A stretch of 30,521 nucleotides of DNA from Candidatus Mediterraneibacter gallistercoris (GCA_019119745.1 DWWI01000107.1:1-30521), one strand, 5' to 3'. Shown: positions 16,162 through 24,789, counted from the stretch's first letter. Translations and numbers: made by a program. Notes: generated from the sequence alone by a model not told the origin.

Positions 16162-16995
16162 CTAATTTCCTTTCATTTTTCTGCGCATCGTTATCATGAA
16201 ACTTTCCCGGCTGAGTTTAATGAGCCTCGCCGTCTGTTTTGCTTTCTTTATGCAGACTCTCTCGCCTGTTACAAGTGTCGTCTGCTCCGCTCCGTCAAAA
16301 CACAGTGACACCTGTTCCTGTCTGCCGTATCGTCCCTCGCAGATTTCCACCTCGATCGTGTCCCCGGCAGAAAGCACTACACTGCTTGTATTAAGCGCAT
16401 GTGAGCAGATTGGAGTGACTACGATCATTTTTGCAGTAGGCTCAACGATAGGTCCGCCTGCAGAAAGATTATATCCCGTACTGCCTGTGGGCGTAGACAG
16501 GATCACCCCGTCTGCGTGATAGGTATTGAGAAGAGTACCGTTCACATAGATATTGAAGCTTACGATCCTTACCTTGCCTTCTCTTGCGAGGACAATATCA
16601 TTCATGGCAATATCTGTCCGCGAACCGCGGAAAGATCCTTCAAGCATCATTCGTTCTTCAATATCCGGTTCTCCGTCAAAGAGCCGGTCCAGAGCTGTCT
16701 TAAAATCTTTAAGTTCAACGTCTGTCAGATAACCCAGTGTACCGAGATTGATTCCCAGAAGGGGCAGGCTGTTCGTCCCCAGATCACGGACAGCCCGGAT
16801 CAGTGTTCCGTCTCCGCCGAGAACAAGGCCGCACTGTGCGTCTGCAGGGACAGTTCCCGGGATGATATGTCCTTCGCTGTCTTTTTCTGAGACGTAACAT
16901 TTCCTGCCTCTGCTTTCAATATAGTGCCTGATCTCATTTGTCACTGCAAAATCCGGATCTTTTAATTTGTTTGTAATAATATAAAAACCGTCCAT
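16162..16995 (-). CDS. nadK: NAD kinase
   Basis: This 277-residue cytoplasmic enzyme phosphorylates NAD to NADP. The Walker-like GGDGT motif (LVLGGDGTLI, about residue 60) binds the phosphate donor. The NE/D-type motif appears as MNDIVL, and the glycine-rich loop TPTGSTGYNLSAGGPIV binds NAD. The length is normal for the bacterial family. The ATG at 16995 lies 22 bases after tlyA. nadK between tlyA and argR is common in clostridia; the gene is absent from this spot in B. subtilis. NADPH supply suits the adjacent isoprenoid pathway, but co-transcription is the only direct link. Confidence 0.97.
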   Translation of the reverse strand: MDGFYIITNKLKDPDFAVTNEIRHYIESRGRKCYVSEKDSEGHIIPGTVPADAQCGLVLGGDGTLIRAVRDLGTNSLPLLGINLGTLGYLTDVELKDFKTALDRLFDGEPDIEERMMLEGSFRGSRTDIAMNDIVLAREGKVRIVSFNIYVNGTLLNTYHADGVILSTPTGSTGYNLSAGGPIVEPTAKMIVVTPICSHALNTSSVVLSAGDTIEVEICEGRYGRQEQVSLCFDGAEQTTLVTGERVCIKKAKQTARLIKLSRESFMITMRRKMKGN

Positions 16996-17017
16996 CCCAT
17001 CCTATACCTCTCGTAAT

Positions 17018-17824
17018 CTATTTTGCCAGCGTCTCAAATGCCTTTCCTACGACTGCATCAGGATCGATGCCGTGATTTTCCCCTGTATCTGTCTTGCACT
17101 TTCTGAGATGAATCAGATATTCGATATTTCCTTCCGGCCCCTTAATGGGTGAGAAATCAAGGGCACAGAGATCAAATCCGATGGACATAGCGTAATCCAT
17201 TACTTTTCGGATTACCTCCAGATGGGTGCTCTTCTCCCGTACAACGCCTTTTTTCCCTACTTTTTCCCTTCCGGCCTCAAACTGGGGCTTGATCAGTGCC
17301 ACAATCTCGCCGCTGTCTGTGAGATAATCCCGAATCGGCACCAGTACTTTTGTCAGCGAAATGAACGAGACGTCAATTGAAGAAAAATCAACGGATTCGC
17401 CGATATCATCGGGCGTAACATAGCGGATATTCGTCTTCTCCATGCATACGACTCTCGGATCGTTCCGCAGTTTCCAGTCCAGCTGTCCGCGGCCGACATC
17501 GATAGCAAACACTTTCTTTGCGCCGTTTTGCAGCATACAGTCCGTAAACCCTCCTGTAGAAGATCCGACATCAGTGCACACCTTATCTTTTACATCTACA
17601 TCAAAATTTGCCAGGGCTTTCTCAAGCTTAAGTCCTCCCCTGCTCACGTACGGAAGCGCATGTCCGCGTACTTCGATATTTACTTCCGGAGAGAATGTAC
17701 TTCCGGCCTTGTCTTCACGCTGGCCGTCAACAAATACATTCCCCGACATGATAACGGCTTTAGCCTTTTCCCGCGACTCCGCAAGGTTTCTCTTTACAAG
17801 TAATACATCCAAACGTTCTTTCAT
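17018..17824 (-). CDS. tlyA: TlyA-family rRNA 2'-O-methyltransferase
   Basis: This 268-residue protein has an N-terminal S4 RNA-binding domain (1-60, RLDVLLVKRNLAESREKAKA) and an FtsJ-type SAM-dependent methyltransferase domain. The SAM-binding motif is DVGSSTGGFTDCML, followed by FAIDVGRGQLDWKL and the catalytic-lysine region ALIKPQFEAG. In mycobacteria TlyA methylates 16S and 23S rRNA and affects capreomycin sensitivity; in Firmicutes the same family (YqxC) has a less settled role. A hemolysin name sometimes used for it is not supported by sequence. The ATG at 17824 is separated from the dxs stop by one base, and its ribosome-binding site AAAGGAAAG lies in the end of dxs. Confidence 0.93.
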   Translation of the reverse strand: MKERLDVLLVKRNLAESREKAKAVIMSGNVFVDGQREDKAGSTFSPEVNIEVRGHALPYVSRGGLKLEKALANFDVDVKDKVCTDVGSSTGGFTDCMLQNGAKKVFAIDVGRGQLDWKLRNDPRVVCMEKTNIRYVTPDDIGESVDFSSIDVSFISLTKVLVPIRDYLTDSGEIVALIKPQFEAGREKVGKKGVVREKSTHLEVIRKVMDYAMSIGFDLCALDFSPIKGPEGNIEYLIHLRKCKTDTGENHGIDPDAVVGKAFETLAK

Positions 17825-17825
17825 A

Positions 17826-19700
17826 TTATCTTTCCTTTATCGTCAAGTAGTCAGAGAGTACCTGTTTTACGATCGTATCACAGTCCAGGCCGACCTCTTT
17901 TCTGAGAATTTCCACATTGCCATGTTCCACGTAATCGTCAGATATTCCGATATTACGGACATGTACATTCAATTTGGCGGAAGATACATAGTCCATGACC
18001 TGTTCACCGAAACCGCCTGTAAGTACATTTTCCTCGATCGTCACAAAGAAGCAGTGATCCTTTGCAAGATATTCGAGCATCTCCTTATCAAAAGGCTTTA
18101 CAAATCTTGCATTAATCAGGCTGCAGCTGTAGCCTGTCTCCTTGATTTTTCTTCTGACCCGGTCCGCCAGTTCTGCCATATGGCCCACAAAGATAATGGC
18201 GATATCCTCTTCTTCGTAGAGAATCTCGCTTTTACCGTATTTAATCGGAGCTCTGAATTCCCTCATCCCTTCGTAGGCGCTGCCGCGAGGATACCGTATT
18301 GCAATCGGATACTGGAAGTCCACGGCAAAGCGCAGCATGTCCGCCATCTCCCAGCGGTTCTTCGGAGAAATGACAGTCATATTCGGGATGGTGGACAAGA
18401 AAGACAGATCAAAAACCCCCTGATGTGTCTCTCCGTCGCTTCCCACAAGTCCCGCACGGTCCACGGCGATCACGACCGGCAGATTCTGCAGACAGACGTC
18501 GTGAAGTGTCTGATCGTATGCTCTCTGCAAAAAGGAAGAATAAACAGCAAACACCGGCTTCATTCCTCCTGCTGCAAGTCCTGCCGCAAATGTCATGGCA
18601 TGTTCTTCGGCAATTCCCACATCGAAAAATCGGTTTGGAAAATGCTTTGCAAATGTAGAAAGTCCGGTGCCGTCCGCCATGGCGGCAGTAATCGCGACCA
18701 CTTTGTCATCCTTTTTTGCAATGTCTGTCAATACTTTCGAAAAGACCTGTGTATAAGTGTCCGTTGTACTGATTTCTTTCGGCTCGCCCGTCTCTATATA
18801 AAAAGGACCTGTGCCGTGGAATTTTGCAGGATTTTCTTCTGCGGGCGGATATCCTTTTCCTTTTTTTGTAATCACATGTACAAGTACTGCATGATCTACT
18901 CGTTTTGCCTCGTTTAATACTTTTACAAGTTTACGGATATCATGTCCGTCCACCGGGCCGAGGTAGGTGATGTCCATATCTTCAAAAAACATTCCCGGAA
19001 CGAGGAGCTGCTTAATACCGCTTTTTGTTCTTCGAAGCTGGCTGACGATCCTGTCGCCTTTTCCAGGTATTTTCTTTAATGTATCCTCTAAGCCTTTTTT
19101 TATATCCGTATATGCCTGCGCAGTCCGGATCCCGTTCAGATATCTGGACATGCCGCCAACATTCTCTGATATCGACATATTGTTGTCATTGAGAACAATA
19201 ATAAAATTACTCTTGAGCCTAGAGGCATTATTAAGAGCTTCGTATGCCATACCGCCAGTCAGGGAACCGTCTCCGATCACTGAGACAACATTGTGCTTCT
19301 CACCTTTCAGTTCTCTTGCAGCTACATAACCGAGTCCGGCGGATATGGATGTGGAACTGTGACCGGTATCAAATGCATCACAGTCGCTTTCCTTCCTCTT
19401 AGGAAATCCGCTCATGCCGCCGTATTTTCGGAGGCTGTCAAATCCGTCTCTGCGTCCTGTGAGAAGTTTGTGAGTATAAGACTGGTGCCCTACATCCCAT
19501 ATCAGTTTGTCATCCGGGAAATCAAGTGTCAGGTGCAGCGCCATCGTAAGCTCGACGACTCCCAGATTAGAAGCCAGATGACCTCCGGTCATGCTGATCT
19601 TTTCAATCAGAAACTGACGTATCTCATCTGCGAGAAGTTTGAGCTGTTCGCCGTTCAATTTTTTTATGTCATTTGCCTGCCGGATCATTTCAAGTATCAT
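17826..19700 (-). CDS. dxs: 1-deoxy-D-xylulose-5-phosphate synthase
   Basis: This 624-residue thiamine-diphosphate enzyme joins pyruvate and glyceraldehyde-3-phosphate, the first step of the MEP isoprenoid route. The TPP-binding signature is GDGSLTGGMAYEALNN followed by NDNNMS, and GHQSYTHKLLTGR precedes it. The transketolase-like pyrimidine domain has the catalytic glutamate region DVGIAEEHAMTFAAGLA and VDRAGLVGSDGETHQG. A C-terminal transketolase domain (about 490-624) completes it, so the length is full. The ATG at 19700 has AAGGAGG 6 bases upstream. It follows ispA after 24 bases and overlaps nothing. The neighbourhood supplies isoprenoid precursors and their condensing enzyme from one transcript. 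Confidence 0.98.
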   Translation of the reverse strand: MILEMIRQANDIKKLNGEQLKLLADEIRQFLIEKISMTGGHLASNLGVVELTMALHLTLDFPDDKLIWDVGHQSYTHKLLTGRRDGFDSLRKYGGMSGFPKRKESDCDAFDTGHSSTSISAGLGYVAARELKGEKHNVVSVIGDGSLTGGMAYEALNNASRLKSNFIIVLNDNNMSISENVGGMSRYLNGIRTAQAYTDIKKGLEDTLKKIPGKGDRIVSQLRRTKSGIKQLLVPGMFFEDMDITYLGPVDGHDIRKLVKVLNEAKRVDHAVLVHVITKKGKGYPPAEENPAKFHGTGPFYIETGEPKEISTTDTYTQVFSKVLTDIAKKDDKVVAITAAMADGTGLSTFAKHFPNRFFDVGIAEEHAMTFAAGLAAGGMKPVFAVYSSFLQRAYDQTLHDVCLQNLPVVIAVDRAGLVGSDGETHQGVFDLSFLSTIPNMTVISPKNRWEMADMLRFAVDFQYPIAIRYPRGSAYEGMREFRAPIKYGKSEILYEEEDIAIIFVGHMAELADRVRRKIKETGYSCSLINARFVKPFDKEMLEYLAKDHCFFVTIEENVLTGGFGEQVMDYVSSAKLNVHVRNIGISDDYVEHGNVEILRKEVGLDCDTIVKQVLSDYLTIKER

Positions 19701-19724
19701 TACGATCCTCCTTGTCTTTCCCGT

Positions 19725-20615
19725 TTATTTTTCCCTGTACACAAGCCATTTCAGCAGATTTTCAAGGAATATATTCTTTTTGCCAAGCCCGTTCAGCTCT
19801 TCAAGAGCCTCCGATGTCAGGCGCTCCACTTCTTTTCCGGCTTCCTCTATGCCTTTTAATGTTACGTAAGTAGTCTTTTCATTTTTTTCGTCACTGTGCA
19901 CTGGTTTGCCAAGCGCCTCTGTAGTACTGGTAACATCCAGGATATCATCCTGGATCTGGAATGCCATTCCCACTTTTCCCGCAATCGCTTCAATTCTTGA
20001 GACTTCCTCGTCAGACGCGCCTGCAAGAACAGCCCCGATCATAACAGAGGCTTCAATCAGCGCTCCTGTCTTCAGGCGATAAATAAAATCCAGCATATCA
20101 CCTGGTATTTTGTGACCGGACTCCTTGACGTCTACTACCTGTCCTCCGATCATTCCGTAGATTCCCGCCTTATCTGCAAGAATCTTCAGCGCACGGCCGG
20201 TCAGGAGACTTTTTTCAGGTTCCTGTTCAAAAGCCGAACATGCCGTCTCAAACGCATAATTCAGAAGAGCGTCGCCTGCAAGGATTCCCATATCCTCGCC
20301 ATAGACCACATGGGTCGTCTTTCTTCCACGGCGGTAATCGTCATTATCCATCGCCGGAAGATCATCATGTACCAGAGAATAAGTATGAATCATTTCGATC
20401 GCCGCCATAAACGGCTCGACAAGTTTTCCTTTTCCTCCGAACAGCTCAAACGATTCCTTCATCAGCATGGGGCGCAGACGTTTCCCTCCCGCCATCAGGC
20501 TGTACTCCATAGCTTCTGCAATTATTTTCTGATATCCATTCTGCTCAGGCAGATACTTCCGTAATATATTCTCGATTAAATCAATTCTTTTCTGATATTC
20601 TTCTTTAAAATTCAT
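19725..20615 (-). CDS. ispA: Farnesyl/geranylgeranyl diphosphate synthase
   Basis: This 296-residue trans-prenyltransferase condenses IPP with allylic diphosphates, giving farnesyl or possibly geranylgeranyl diphosphate. The two aspartate-rich motifs are clear: HDDLPAMDNDDYRRGR (first) and QIQDDILDVTS (second), with the early GGKRLRPML region binding IPP. I chose the ATG at 20615 (protein starting MNFKEEYQKR) because GGAG lies 6 bases upstream and this gives the usual family length; ATGs further upstream lie deeper inside xseB. The 11-base overlap with the xseB stop points to translational coupling. The product chain length cannot be settled by eye. It is followed by dxs in the nusB operon. 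Confidence 0.95.
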   Translation of the reverse strand: MNFKEEYQKRIDLIENILRKYLPEQNGYQKIIAEAMEYSLMAGGKRLRPMLMKESFELFGGKGKLVEPFMAAIEMIHTYSLVHDDLPAMDNDDYRRGRKTTHVVYGEDMGILAGDALLNYAFETACSAFEQEPEKSLLTGRALKILADKAGIYGMIGGQVVDVKESGHKIPGDMLDFIYRLKTGALIEASVMIGAVLAGASDEEVSRIEAIAGKVGMAFQIQDDILDVTSTTEALGKPVHSDEKNEKTTYVTLKGIEEAGKEVERLTSEALEELNGLGKKNIFLENLLKWLVYREK

Positions 20616-20865
20616 GAGTTGCTCCATCTTCGTCCAGAACAAGGACTTTCTTCTCTACTTCATCGATTGTACGGCTGCACTCTTTTAAAATGTTCATTCC
20701 CCTGTTATACAGGTCAAAAGACTGTTCCAGTGTCACATCGCTGTTTTCCATATCTTTGATCACTTTTTCAAGGTCCTGAAACATTTCTTCAAGATTTTCC
20801 TTTTTATCCGTCTCTTCTGCAGTCACTGCAGTTTCTTCTTTTATTTCATTTGCAGTATCGCCCAC
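20605..20865 (-). CDS. xseB: Exodeoxyribonuclease VII small subunit
   Basis: This 86-residue acidic helical protein pairs with XseA to form exonuclease VII, which degrades single-stranded DNA from either end. The core LEEMFQDLEKVIKDMENSDV followed by TLEQSFDLYNRGMNILKEC is the XseB signature. A poorly conserved, E/T-rich N-terminal tail of about 25 residues makes it slightly longer than the minimal family. The start is GTG at 20865, backed by AAAGGAGG 7 bases upstream. The stop overlaps the ispA start by 11 bases, and XseA lies 20 bases upstream, so the two subunits are made together. Confidence 0.95.
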   Translation of the reverse strand: MGDTANEIKEETAVTAEETDKKENLEEMFQDLEKVIKDMENSDVTLEQSFDLYNRGMNILKECSRTIDEVEKKVLVLDEDGATHEF

Positions 20866-20885
20866 TTTTCAGCCTCCTTTTTCCG

Positions 20886-22091
20886 CTATCTGATTTCTTC
20901 CCCGGCGCCTGTGACCAAGGCGCGTATTCTGCCGTCGCTGACATAAATTTCAAGTTCGGTTCCTTCGCCGACCTGGCGAATGCTCCTGATATTTTCGCCC
21001 TTCAGGTTCTGCACATAAGAGTACCCATGGCTGAGTTTTTCTAAAGGGGATAATCCTTTCATCCTCTCTGCGCAGAGATCCAGTCTGTGTTTTTCCCTGT
21101 CAAGTCTGTTATTCATCAGCTGTCTGATACGGGTTTCCAGGTCCGCGGCATACTGTCTGCTCTCATTTAACTTCTGTCTTGGATGCGCATAGTTGAGCCG
21201 CAACTGCAGACGCTCAAGTATAGTACGCATTTCTGATATTTTCGAACTTACCTGTCTCTGAAGAGTGTCCTGATAAGAGTATATCCGTTCCTTTGCCTCC
21301 CTGTAATCATAAACAGCGAGTTCAGCAGCCGCCGAAGGAGTCGGGGCTCTGAGATCAGCGACAAAGTCTGCAATTGTTGTGTCTGTTTCATGACCGACCG
21401 CAGATATGACCGGTACGCTGCAGTCAAATATCGCTCTGGCGACAGGTTCTTCGTTAAATGCCCACAGGTCCTCGATGCTCCCGCCGCCGCGCCCGACGAT
21501 CATGACATCTACATGTTTTTTCTCAAGTGCGCGGATTCCCCTGACAATACTTTCTACTGCCCCTTCTCCCTGGACCTGCGCGGGATATAAAATAATCTGT
21601 ACATAAGGATTACGGCGTCCGGCAATATTGATGATATCGCGGACCGCTGCTCCTGTGGGCGCCGTGACAACCCCCAGTGTATGGATATATTTCGGAATCG
21701 GCTGTTTGTATTCCTGTGCAAACATTCCCATCTCGGAAAGTTCTTTCTTCAGTGCCTCGAATTTCTCATATAACGCGCCAGCACCATCCAGCATGATTTC
21801 TCTTGCATAGAGCTGATACTGGCCGCTCCTTTCATATACACTGACTGAGCCGAGTACGATCACCTGCTGTCCTTCCTGCAGTCGAAAAGAAAGCCCTGCC
21901 CTGTGGCCTGCAAACATAACGCAGGCAATCGTGCCGGACTCATCTTTTAATGAAAAATATATATGCCCTGATGTATGATATTTACAGTTGGAGACTTCAC
22001 CCTTGACATAGATACGGCTCAGCATGAAGTCCTGCGTGAACATATTCTTGATATAGGAATTGACCTGCCTCACAGTGTAGACATTTTTCAT
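20886..22091 (-). CDS. xseA: Exodeoxyribonuclease VII large subunit
   Basis: This 401-residue catalytic subunit of exonuclease VII has an N-terminal OB fold (about 1-100, VRQVNSYIKNMFTQDF then VKGEVSNCKYHTSGHIYFSL). The catalytic core has GVVTAPTGAAVRDI, GRGGGSIEDLWAFNEE and DLRAPTPSAAAELA. A long helical region follows (about 270-350) and is rich in R, Q and L, consistent with the subunit-binding helices. The length is slightly short of the E. coli enzyme (456), which is normal for Firmicutes. The ATG at 22091 is 2 bases from the nusB stop with AGGAG in the nusB end. folD, which lies between nusB and xseA in B. subtilis, is missing here. Confidence 0.97.
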   Translation of the reverse strand: MKNVYTVRQVNSYIKNMFTQDFMLSRIYVKGEVSNCKYHTSGHIYFSLKDESGTIACVMFAGHRAGLSFRLQEGQQVIVLGSVSVYERSGQYQLYAREIMLDGAGALYEKFEALKKELSEMGMFAQEYKQPIPKYIHTLGVVTAPTGAAVRDIINIAGRRNPYVQIILYPAQVQGEGAVESIVRGIRALEKKHVDVMIVGRGGGSIEDLWAFNEEPVARAIFDCSVPVISAVGHETDTTIADFVADLRAPTPSAAAELAVYDYREAKERIYSYQDTLQRQVSSKISEMRTILERLQLRLNYAHPRQKLNESRQYAADLETRIRQLMNNRLDREKHRLDLCAERMKGLSPLEKLSHGYSYVQNLKGENIRSIRQVGEGTELEIYVSDGRIRALVTGAGEEIR

Positions 22092-22093
22092 TT

Positions 22094-22501
22094 TCAGGAC
22101 TCCTGTTTCGCCACTTTGCCGAGTACGCCATTGACAAAGGAAGAGCTGCTGCTTCCTCCGAATTTCTTAGCCAGCTCTACAGCTTCATTGATAGCTACTC
22201 CCTCCGGGACATTGTCATCCCACTTCATTTCATAGACAGCGAGACGCAGAATCGTAAGATCCACCTTATTCATCCTGGATGTCTTCCATCCTTTTGATAT
22301 GTCATTAAGCAGACGGTCAATCTCTTCCATATGGGAAATCACACCTTCGTACTTCTTCTGTATCTCTTCTCTGTTTTTCTCGCTGGCACCCTCAATAGTA
22401 TCGCAGTAATACTGAAGATGCTCCGACATCTCGGTCTTATCGTTAAATTCAATCTGGAAAAGCATTTTGAATACATGCTCTCTCAGCTCTGATCTTGTCA
22501 T
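22094..22501 (-). CDS. nusB: Transcription antitermination factor NusB
   Basis: This 135-residue all-helical protein binds boxA RNA with NusE (S10) and supports antitermination on rRNA operons. Family features are TRSELREHVFKMLFQIEF at the N-terminus, ISKGWKTSRMNKVDLTILRL AVYEM-type core and the C-terminal VPEGVAINEAVELAKKFG followed by SSSFVNGVLGKVA. The length is standard. The ATG at 22501 has an AGAAGGAG site upstream. It is the first gene of a nine-gene run ending at recN. Its promoter overlaps the asp23 terminator, so the operon seems insulated from asp23 transcription. Confidence 0.97.
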   Translation of the reverse strand: MTRSELREHVFKMLFQIEFNDKTEMSEHLQYYCDTIEGASEKNREEIQKKYEGVISHMEEIDRLLNDISKGWKTSRMNKVDLTILRLAVYEMKWDDNVPEGVAINEAVELAKKFGGSSSSSFVNGVLGKVAKQES

Positions 22502-22530
22502 AATAATTTTCTCCTTCTGTAATAACTATA

Positions 22531-22555
22531 GAAAAAGGATGTCTTGCGACATCCT
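22531..22555 (-). terminator. Rho-independent terminator after asp23, overlapping the nusB start site
   Basis: An 8-bp stem, AGGATGTC / GACATCCT, closes a GCAA tetraloop on the minus strand and is followed by TTTTTC. It lies about 50 bases past the asp23 stop and directly after the nusB -10 box. Confidence 0.85.
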
Positions 22556-22557
22556 CT

Positions 22558-22587
22558 ATTATACAACACAGGGTGCATAATTTGCAA
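22558..22587 (-). promoter_or_regulatory. Sigma-A promoter of the nusB-recN operon
   Basis: The minus strand reads TTGCAA (22582-22587), 18 bases, TATAAT (22558-22563). The start site should fall near 22551, inside the first-transcribed arm of the terminator stem, so transcripts born here would lack most of that arm and not form the hairpin, while read-through from asp23 would. Confidence 0.75.
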
Positions 22588-22603
22588 TAACACCCAAAAC
22601 GGA

Positions 22604-22987
22604 TCAGTCCTGTTTCTCCATCTCGACTCCGGCAACTTTAATGTTGACATCAGCCACCTCAAGTCCTGTCATATTCTCGACAGCATTTTTCACTTTCTCC
22701 TGAACTTTTCCGGTCACGTCGACAATACTGTAATTATATTTGATGTTAAGTGCAAGGGACACTGTTACCACGCCTTCAAGAACATCTACTTTCACACCCT
22801 TTGAAAGGTTCTTAATCCCGAGCTTTCCAATCACTTCATTGGTGATATTGCCGGCCATGGAAGCAACGCCGTCAACTTCCGTAGCTGCCAGTGCCGCGAT
22901 GATCGCAACCACTTCGTCGGCAATCTTCACTTCGCCCAGGCTCGCCTCGTTCTGTATCGTATAAGTGTTCTTTTCGTCCTTAGCCAT
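22604..22987 (-). CDS. Asp23/YqhY family envelope-stress protein
   Basis: This 127-residue protein belongs to the Asp23 (alkaline shock protein 23, formerly DUF322) family, whose B. subtilis member YqhY lies at the same chromosomal position next to nusB. Visible features are GEVKIADEVVAIIAALAATE, a glycine-rich VDGVASMAGN segment, and a C-terminal VKNAVENMTGLEVADVNIKV that is highly conserved. It has no signal peptide and no membrane segment. YqhY has been linked to control of acetyl-CoA carboxylase; accB/accC, its usual neighbours, are absent here, so that link cannot be judged. I chose the ATG at 22987 with GGGAGG 8 bases upstream over a TTG two codons earlier. It appears monocistronic. Confidence 0.93.
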   Translation of the reverse strand: MAKDEKNTYTIQNEASLGEVKIADEVVAIIAALAATEVDGVASMAGNITNEVIGKLGIKNLSKGVKVDVLEGVVTVSLALNIKYNYSIVDVTGKVQEKVKNAVENMTGLEVADVNIKVAGVEMEKQD

Positions 22988-23023
22988 CTTCAAAACCTCC
23001 CGTTTTGTCTAATCTCTTTCCCC

Positions 23024-23051
23024 ATTATAGCAAATATCCGCCCATTTGCAA
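23024..23051 (-). promoter_or_regulatory. Sigma-A promoter of asp23 with extended -10
   Basis: The minus strand reads TTGCAA (23046-23051), 16 bases, TATAAT (23024-23029), with TGC directly before the -10 as an extended element. The -35 lies 12 bases past the prfC stop, so prfC has little room for a terminator; only a weak AAAGG/CCTTT stem is seen. Confidence 0.75.
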
Positions 23052-23062
23052 AGGAAAACCTT

Positions 23063-24655
23063 TTACGAACGCCCGAATTCAGAGAGGATGAGTCCTTCGT
23101 TGCGCTCCTGCGTCATACGAATACTCCATTCATGGACAAACAGAAGCAGCGGACGGTCTTTTAAGTCTTTGATCTTCTTCATATCCGATGTTCCGCTGAC
23201 ATGATTCAGGTCTATATTCTCGTTTTCAATCCAGCGTATATGCTCATACGGAAGGTTTTCAAGGATAATCTCTACATTATATTCATTTTTCAGTCTGTAT
23301 TTCAGTACATCAAACTGAAGTACGCCTACCACTCCGACGATGATTTCTTCCATTCCGGTGTTGTACTCCTGGAAAATCTGTATCGCGCCCTCCTGAGCGA
23401 TCTGATTGATACCTTTTACAAACTGCTTTCTCTTCATTGTATCCACCTGACGCACTCTTGCGAAATGTTCCGGAGCGAATGTAGGAATTCCCTCAAAAGC
23501 GAACTTCTCTTTCGATGTGGTCAAAGTATCTCCGATAGAGAAGATGCCCGGATCGAAAACACCGATAACGTCTCCGGCATAGGCTTTGTCGATCATCTTG
23601 CGCTCGCTCGCCATCATCTGCTGAGGCTGAGAGAGTCTTACATCTTTACCGCCCTGTACATGATAGACCGTCATACCCGCATCAAACTCACCGGAACAGA
23701 TACGCATAAAGGCAATCCTGTCCCTGTGCGCCTTATTCATATTGGCCTGTATCTTAAAGACAAATGCCGAGAAATCCTCCTCTGTCATCGGATCGATAGC
23801 TCCATGGTCGGACATACGCGGAAGCGGCGATGTTGTCATGGCGAGAAAGTGCTTCAGAAACGTCTCCACACCGAAATTTGTCAGTGCTGAACCGAAAAAT
23901 ACCGGCGAGAGCTGTCCTTTATCTACCAGATCCTGGTCAAATTCTGCCGACGCGCCGTCCAGAAGCTCGATTTCCTCCTCCAGTGTAACCTTTGCCTCTG
24001 TCCCGATCAGCCAGTCCACCTCCGGATTATTGATGGATACTTTCTTCACCTCTCCCATAGAGGTACCTTTTCTTGTGTCAGAAAAAAGATCCACTTCTTT
24101 CTCCTGACGGTCGTAAACTCCTTTAAATGCTTTTCCCGAACCGATCGGCCAGTTGATCGGACAAGTAGGGATTCCCAGCTCTTTCTCGATATCATCCAGA
24201 AGATCAAACGTGTCCTTTGCATCTCTGTCCATCTTATTAATAAAAGTAAAAATCGGGATGTGCCTCATGGCGCATACTTTAAACAGCTTTCTCGTCTGCG
24301 CCTCAACACCCTTGGACGCATCGATCACCATAACCGCCGAATCAGCCGCCATCAGTGTACGGTACGTATCCTCCGAGAAATCCTGATGGCCCGGTGTATC
24401 CAGAATGTTGATACAATATCCGCCATAATTGAACTGCAGAACGGAAGATGTCACAGAGATACCTCTTTCTTTCTCAATCTCCATCCAGTCGGAAACCGCA
24501 TGTTTTGCCGTTGCCTTTCCTTTTACCGAACCCGCTGTGTTGATGACCCCTCCGTAGAGAAGGAACTTTTCTGTAAGAGTCGTCTTACCTGCATCCGGAT
24601 GAGAGATAATGGCAAATGTTCTTCTCTTCTTTATTTCACTCTTAATATCAGACAT
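23063..24655 (-). CDS. prfC: Peptide chain release factor 3
   Basis: This 530-residue translational GTPase removes RF1/RF2 from the ribosome after termination. The G domain shows SHPDAGKTTLTEKFLL (P-loop, 18-33), the effector region with RGISVTSS, DTPGHQDFSEDTYR and the specificity motif NKMDRD. Domains II and III follow to a C-terminal segment with RPLLLFVHEWSIRMTQE. The length is normal for RF3, and IVGVVGVLQFDVLKYRL and the Asp/Pro pattern separate it from EF-G. The ATG at 24655 has AAAGGAG 5 bases upstream. prfC is not part of the classic spoIIIA-nusB order, so it looks inserted between spoIIIAH and asp23. It has its own promoter and a long leader. Confidence 0.96.
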   Translation of the reverse strand: MSDIKSEIKKRRTFAIISHPDAGKTTLTEKFLLYGGVINTAGSVKGKATAKHAVSDWMEIEKERGISVTSSVLQFNYGGYCINILDTPGHQDFSEDTYRTLMAADSAVMVIDASKGVEAQTRKLFKVCAMRHIPIFTFINKMDRDAKDTFDLLDDIEKELGIPTCPINWPIGSGKAFKGVYDRQEKEVDLFSDTRKGTSMGEVKKVSINNPEVDWLIGTEAKVTLEEEIELLDGASAEFDQDLVDKGQLSPVFFGSALTNFGVETFLKHFLAMTTSPLPRMSDHGAIDPMTEEDFSAFVFKIQANMNKAHRDRIAFMRICSGEFDAGMTVYHVQGGKDVRLSQPQQMMASERKMIDKAYAGDVIGVFDPGIFSIGDTLTTSKEKFAFEGIPTFAPEHFARVRQVDTMKRKQFVKGINQIAQEGAIQIFQEYNTGMEEIIVGVVGVLQFDVLKYRLKNEYNVEIILENLPYEHIRWIENENIDLNHVSGTSDMKKIKDLKDRPLLLFVHEWSIRMTQERNEGLILSEFGRS

Positions 24656-24730
24656 ACTAACTCCTTTTCCTTAGATATACCGCATTTATTTCGGCTTTTA
24701 TGATATACCCCTGTATTGTTTTCTCACACG

Positions 24731-24789
24731 ATAGCAGCGCCGGTAACGGGACCGGCGCTCTATGAACTTTCCCGGATACTGTCTCCGGG
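24731..24789. repeat. Two adjacent stem-loops in the prfC leader
   Basis: On the minus strand the first stem is CCCGGA / TCCGGG with a 7-base loop (24771-24789). The second is AGCGCCGGT / ACCGGCGCT with a 6-base loop (24736-24759), extended by ATAG / CTAT across one bulged base (24731-24763). Neither has a U-tract on either strand, so they are poor intrinsic terminators. They lie downstream of the candidate prfC promoter and so would be in the mRNA leader. Confidence 0.6.

Noticed and set aside
17442..18917. 491-codon open frame on the plus strand opposite dxs and tlyA
   Set aside because: Antisense to two certain genes, rich in Cys, His and Phe as expected for a shadow frame.
19701..19724. 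OLE RNA, which in some Firmicutes lies in the ispA-dxs region
   Set aside because: Only 24 bases separate dxs from ispA and no large gap occurs elsewhere in the operon; the foldback array lies at a different site and lacks recognisable OLE features.
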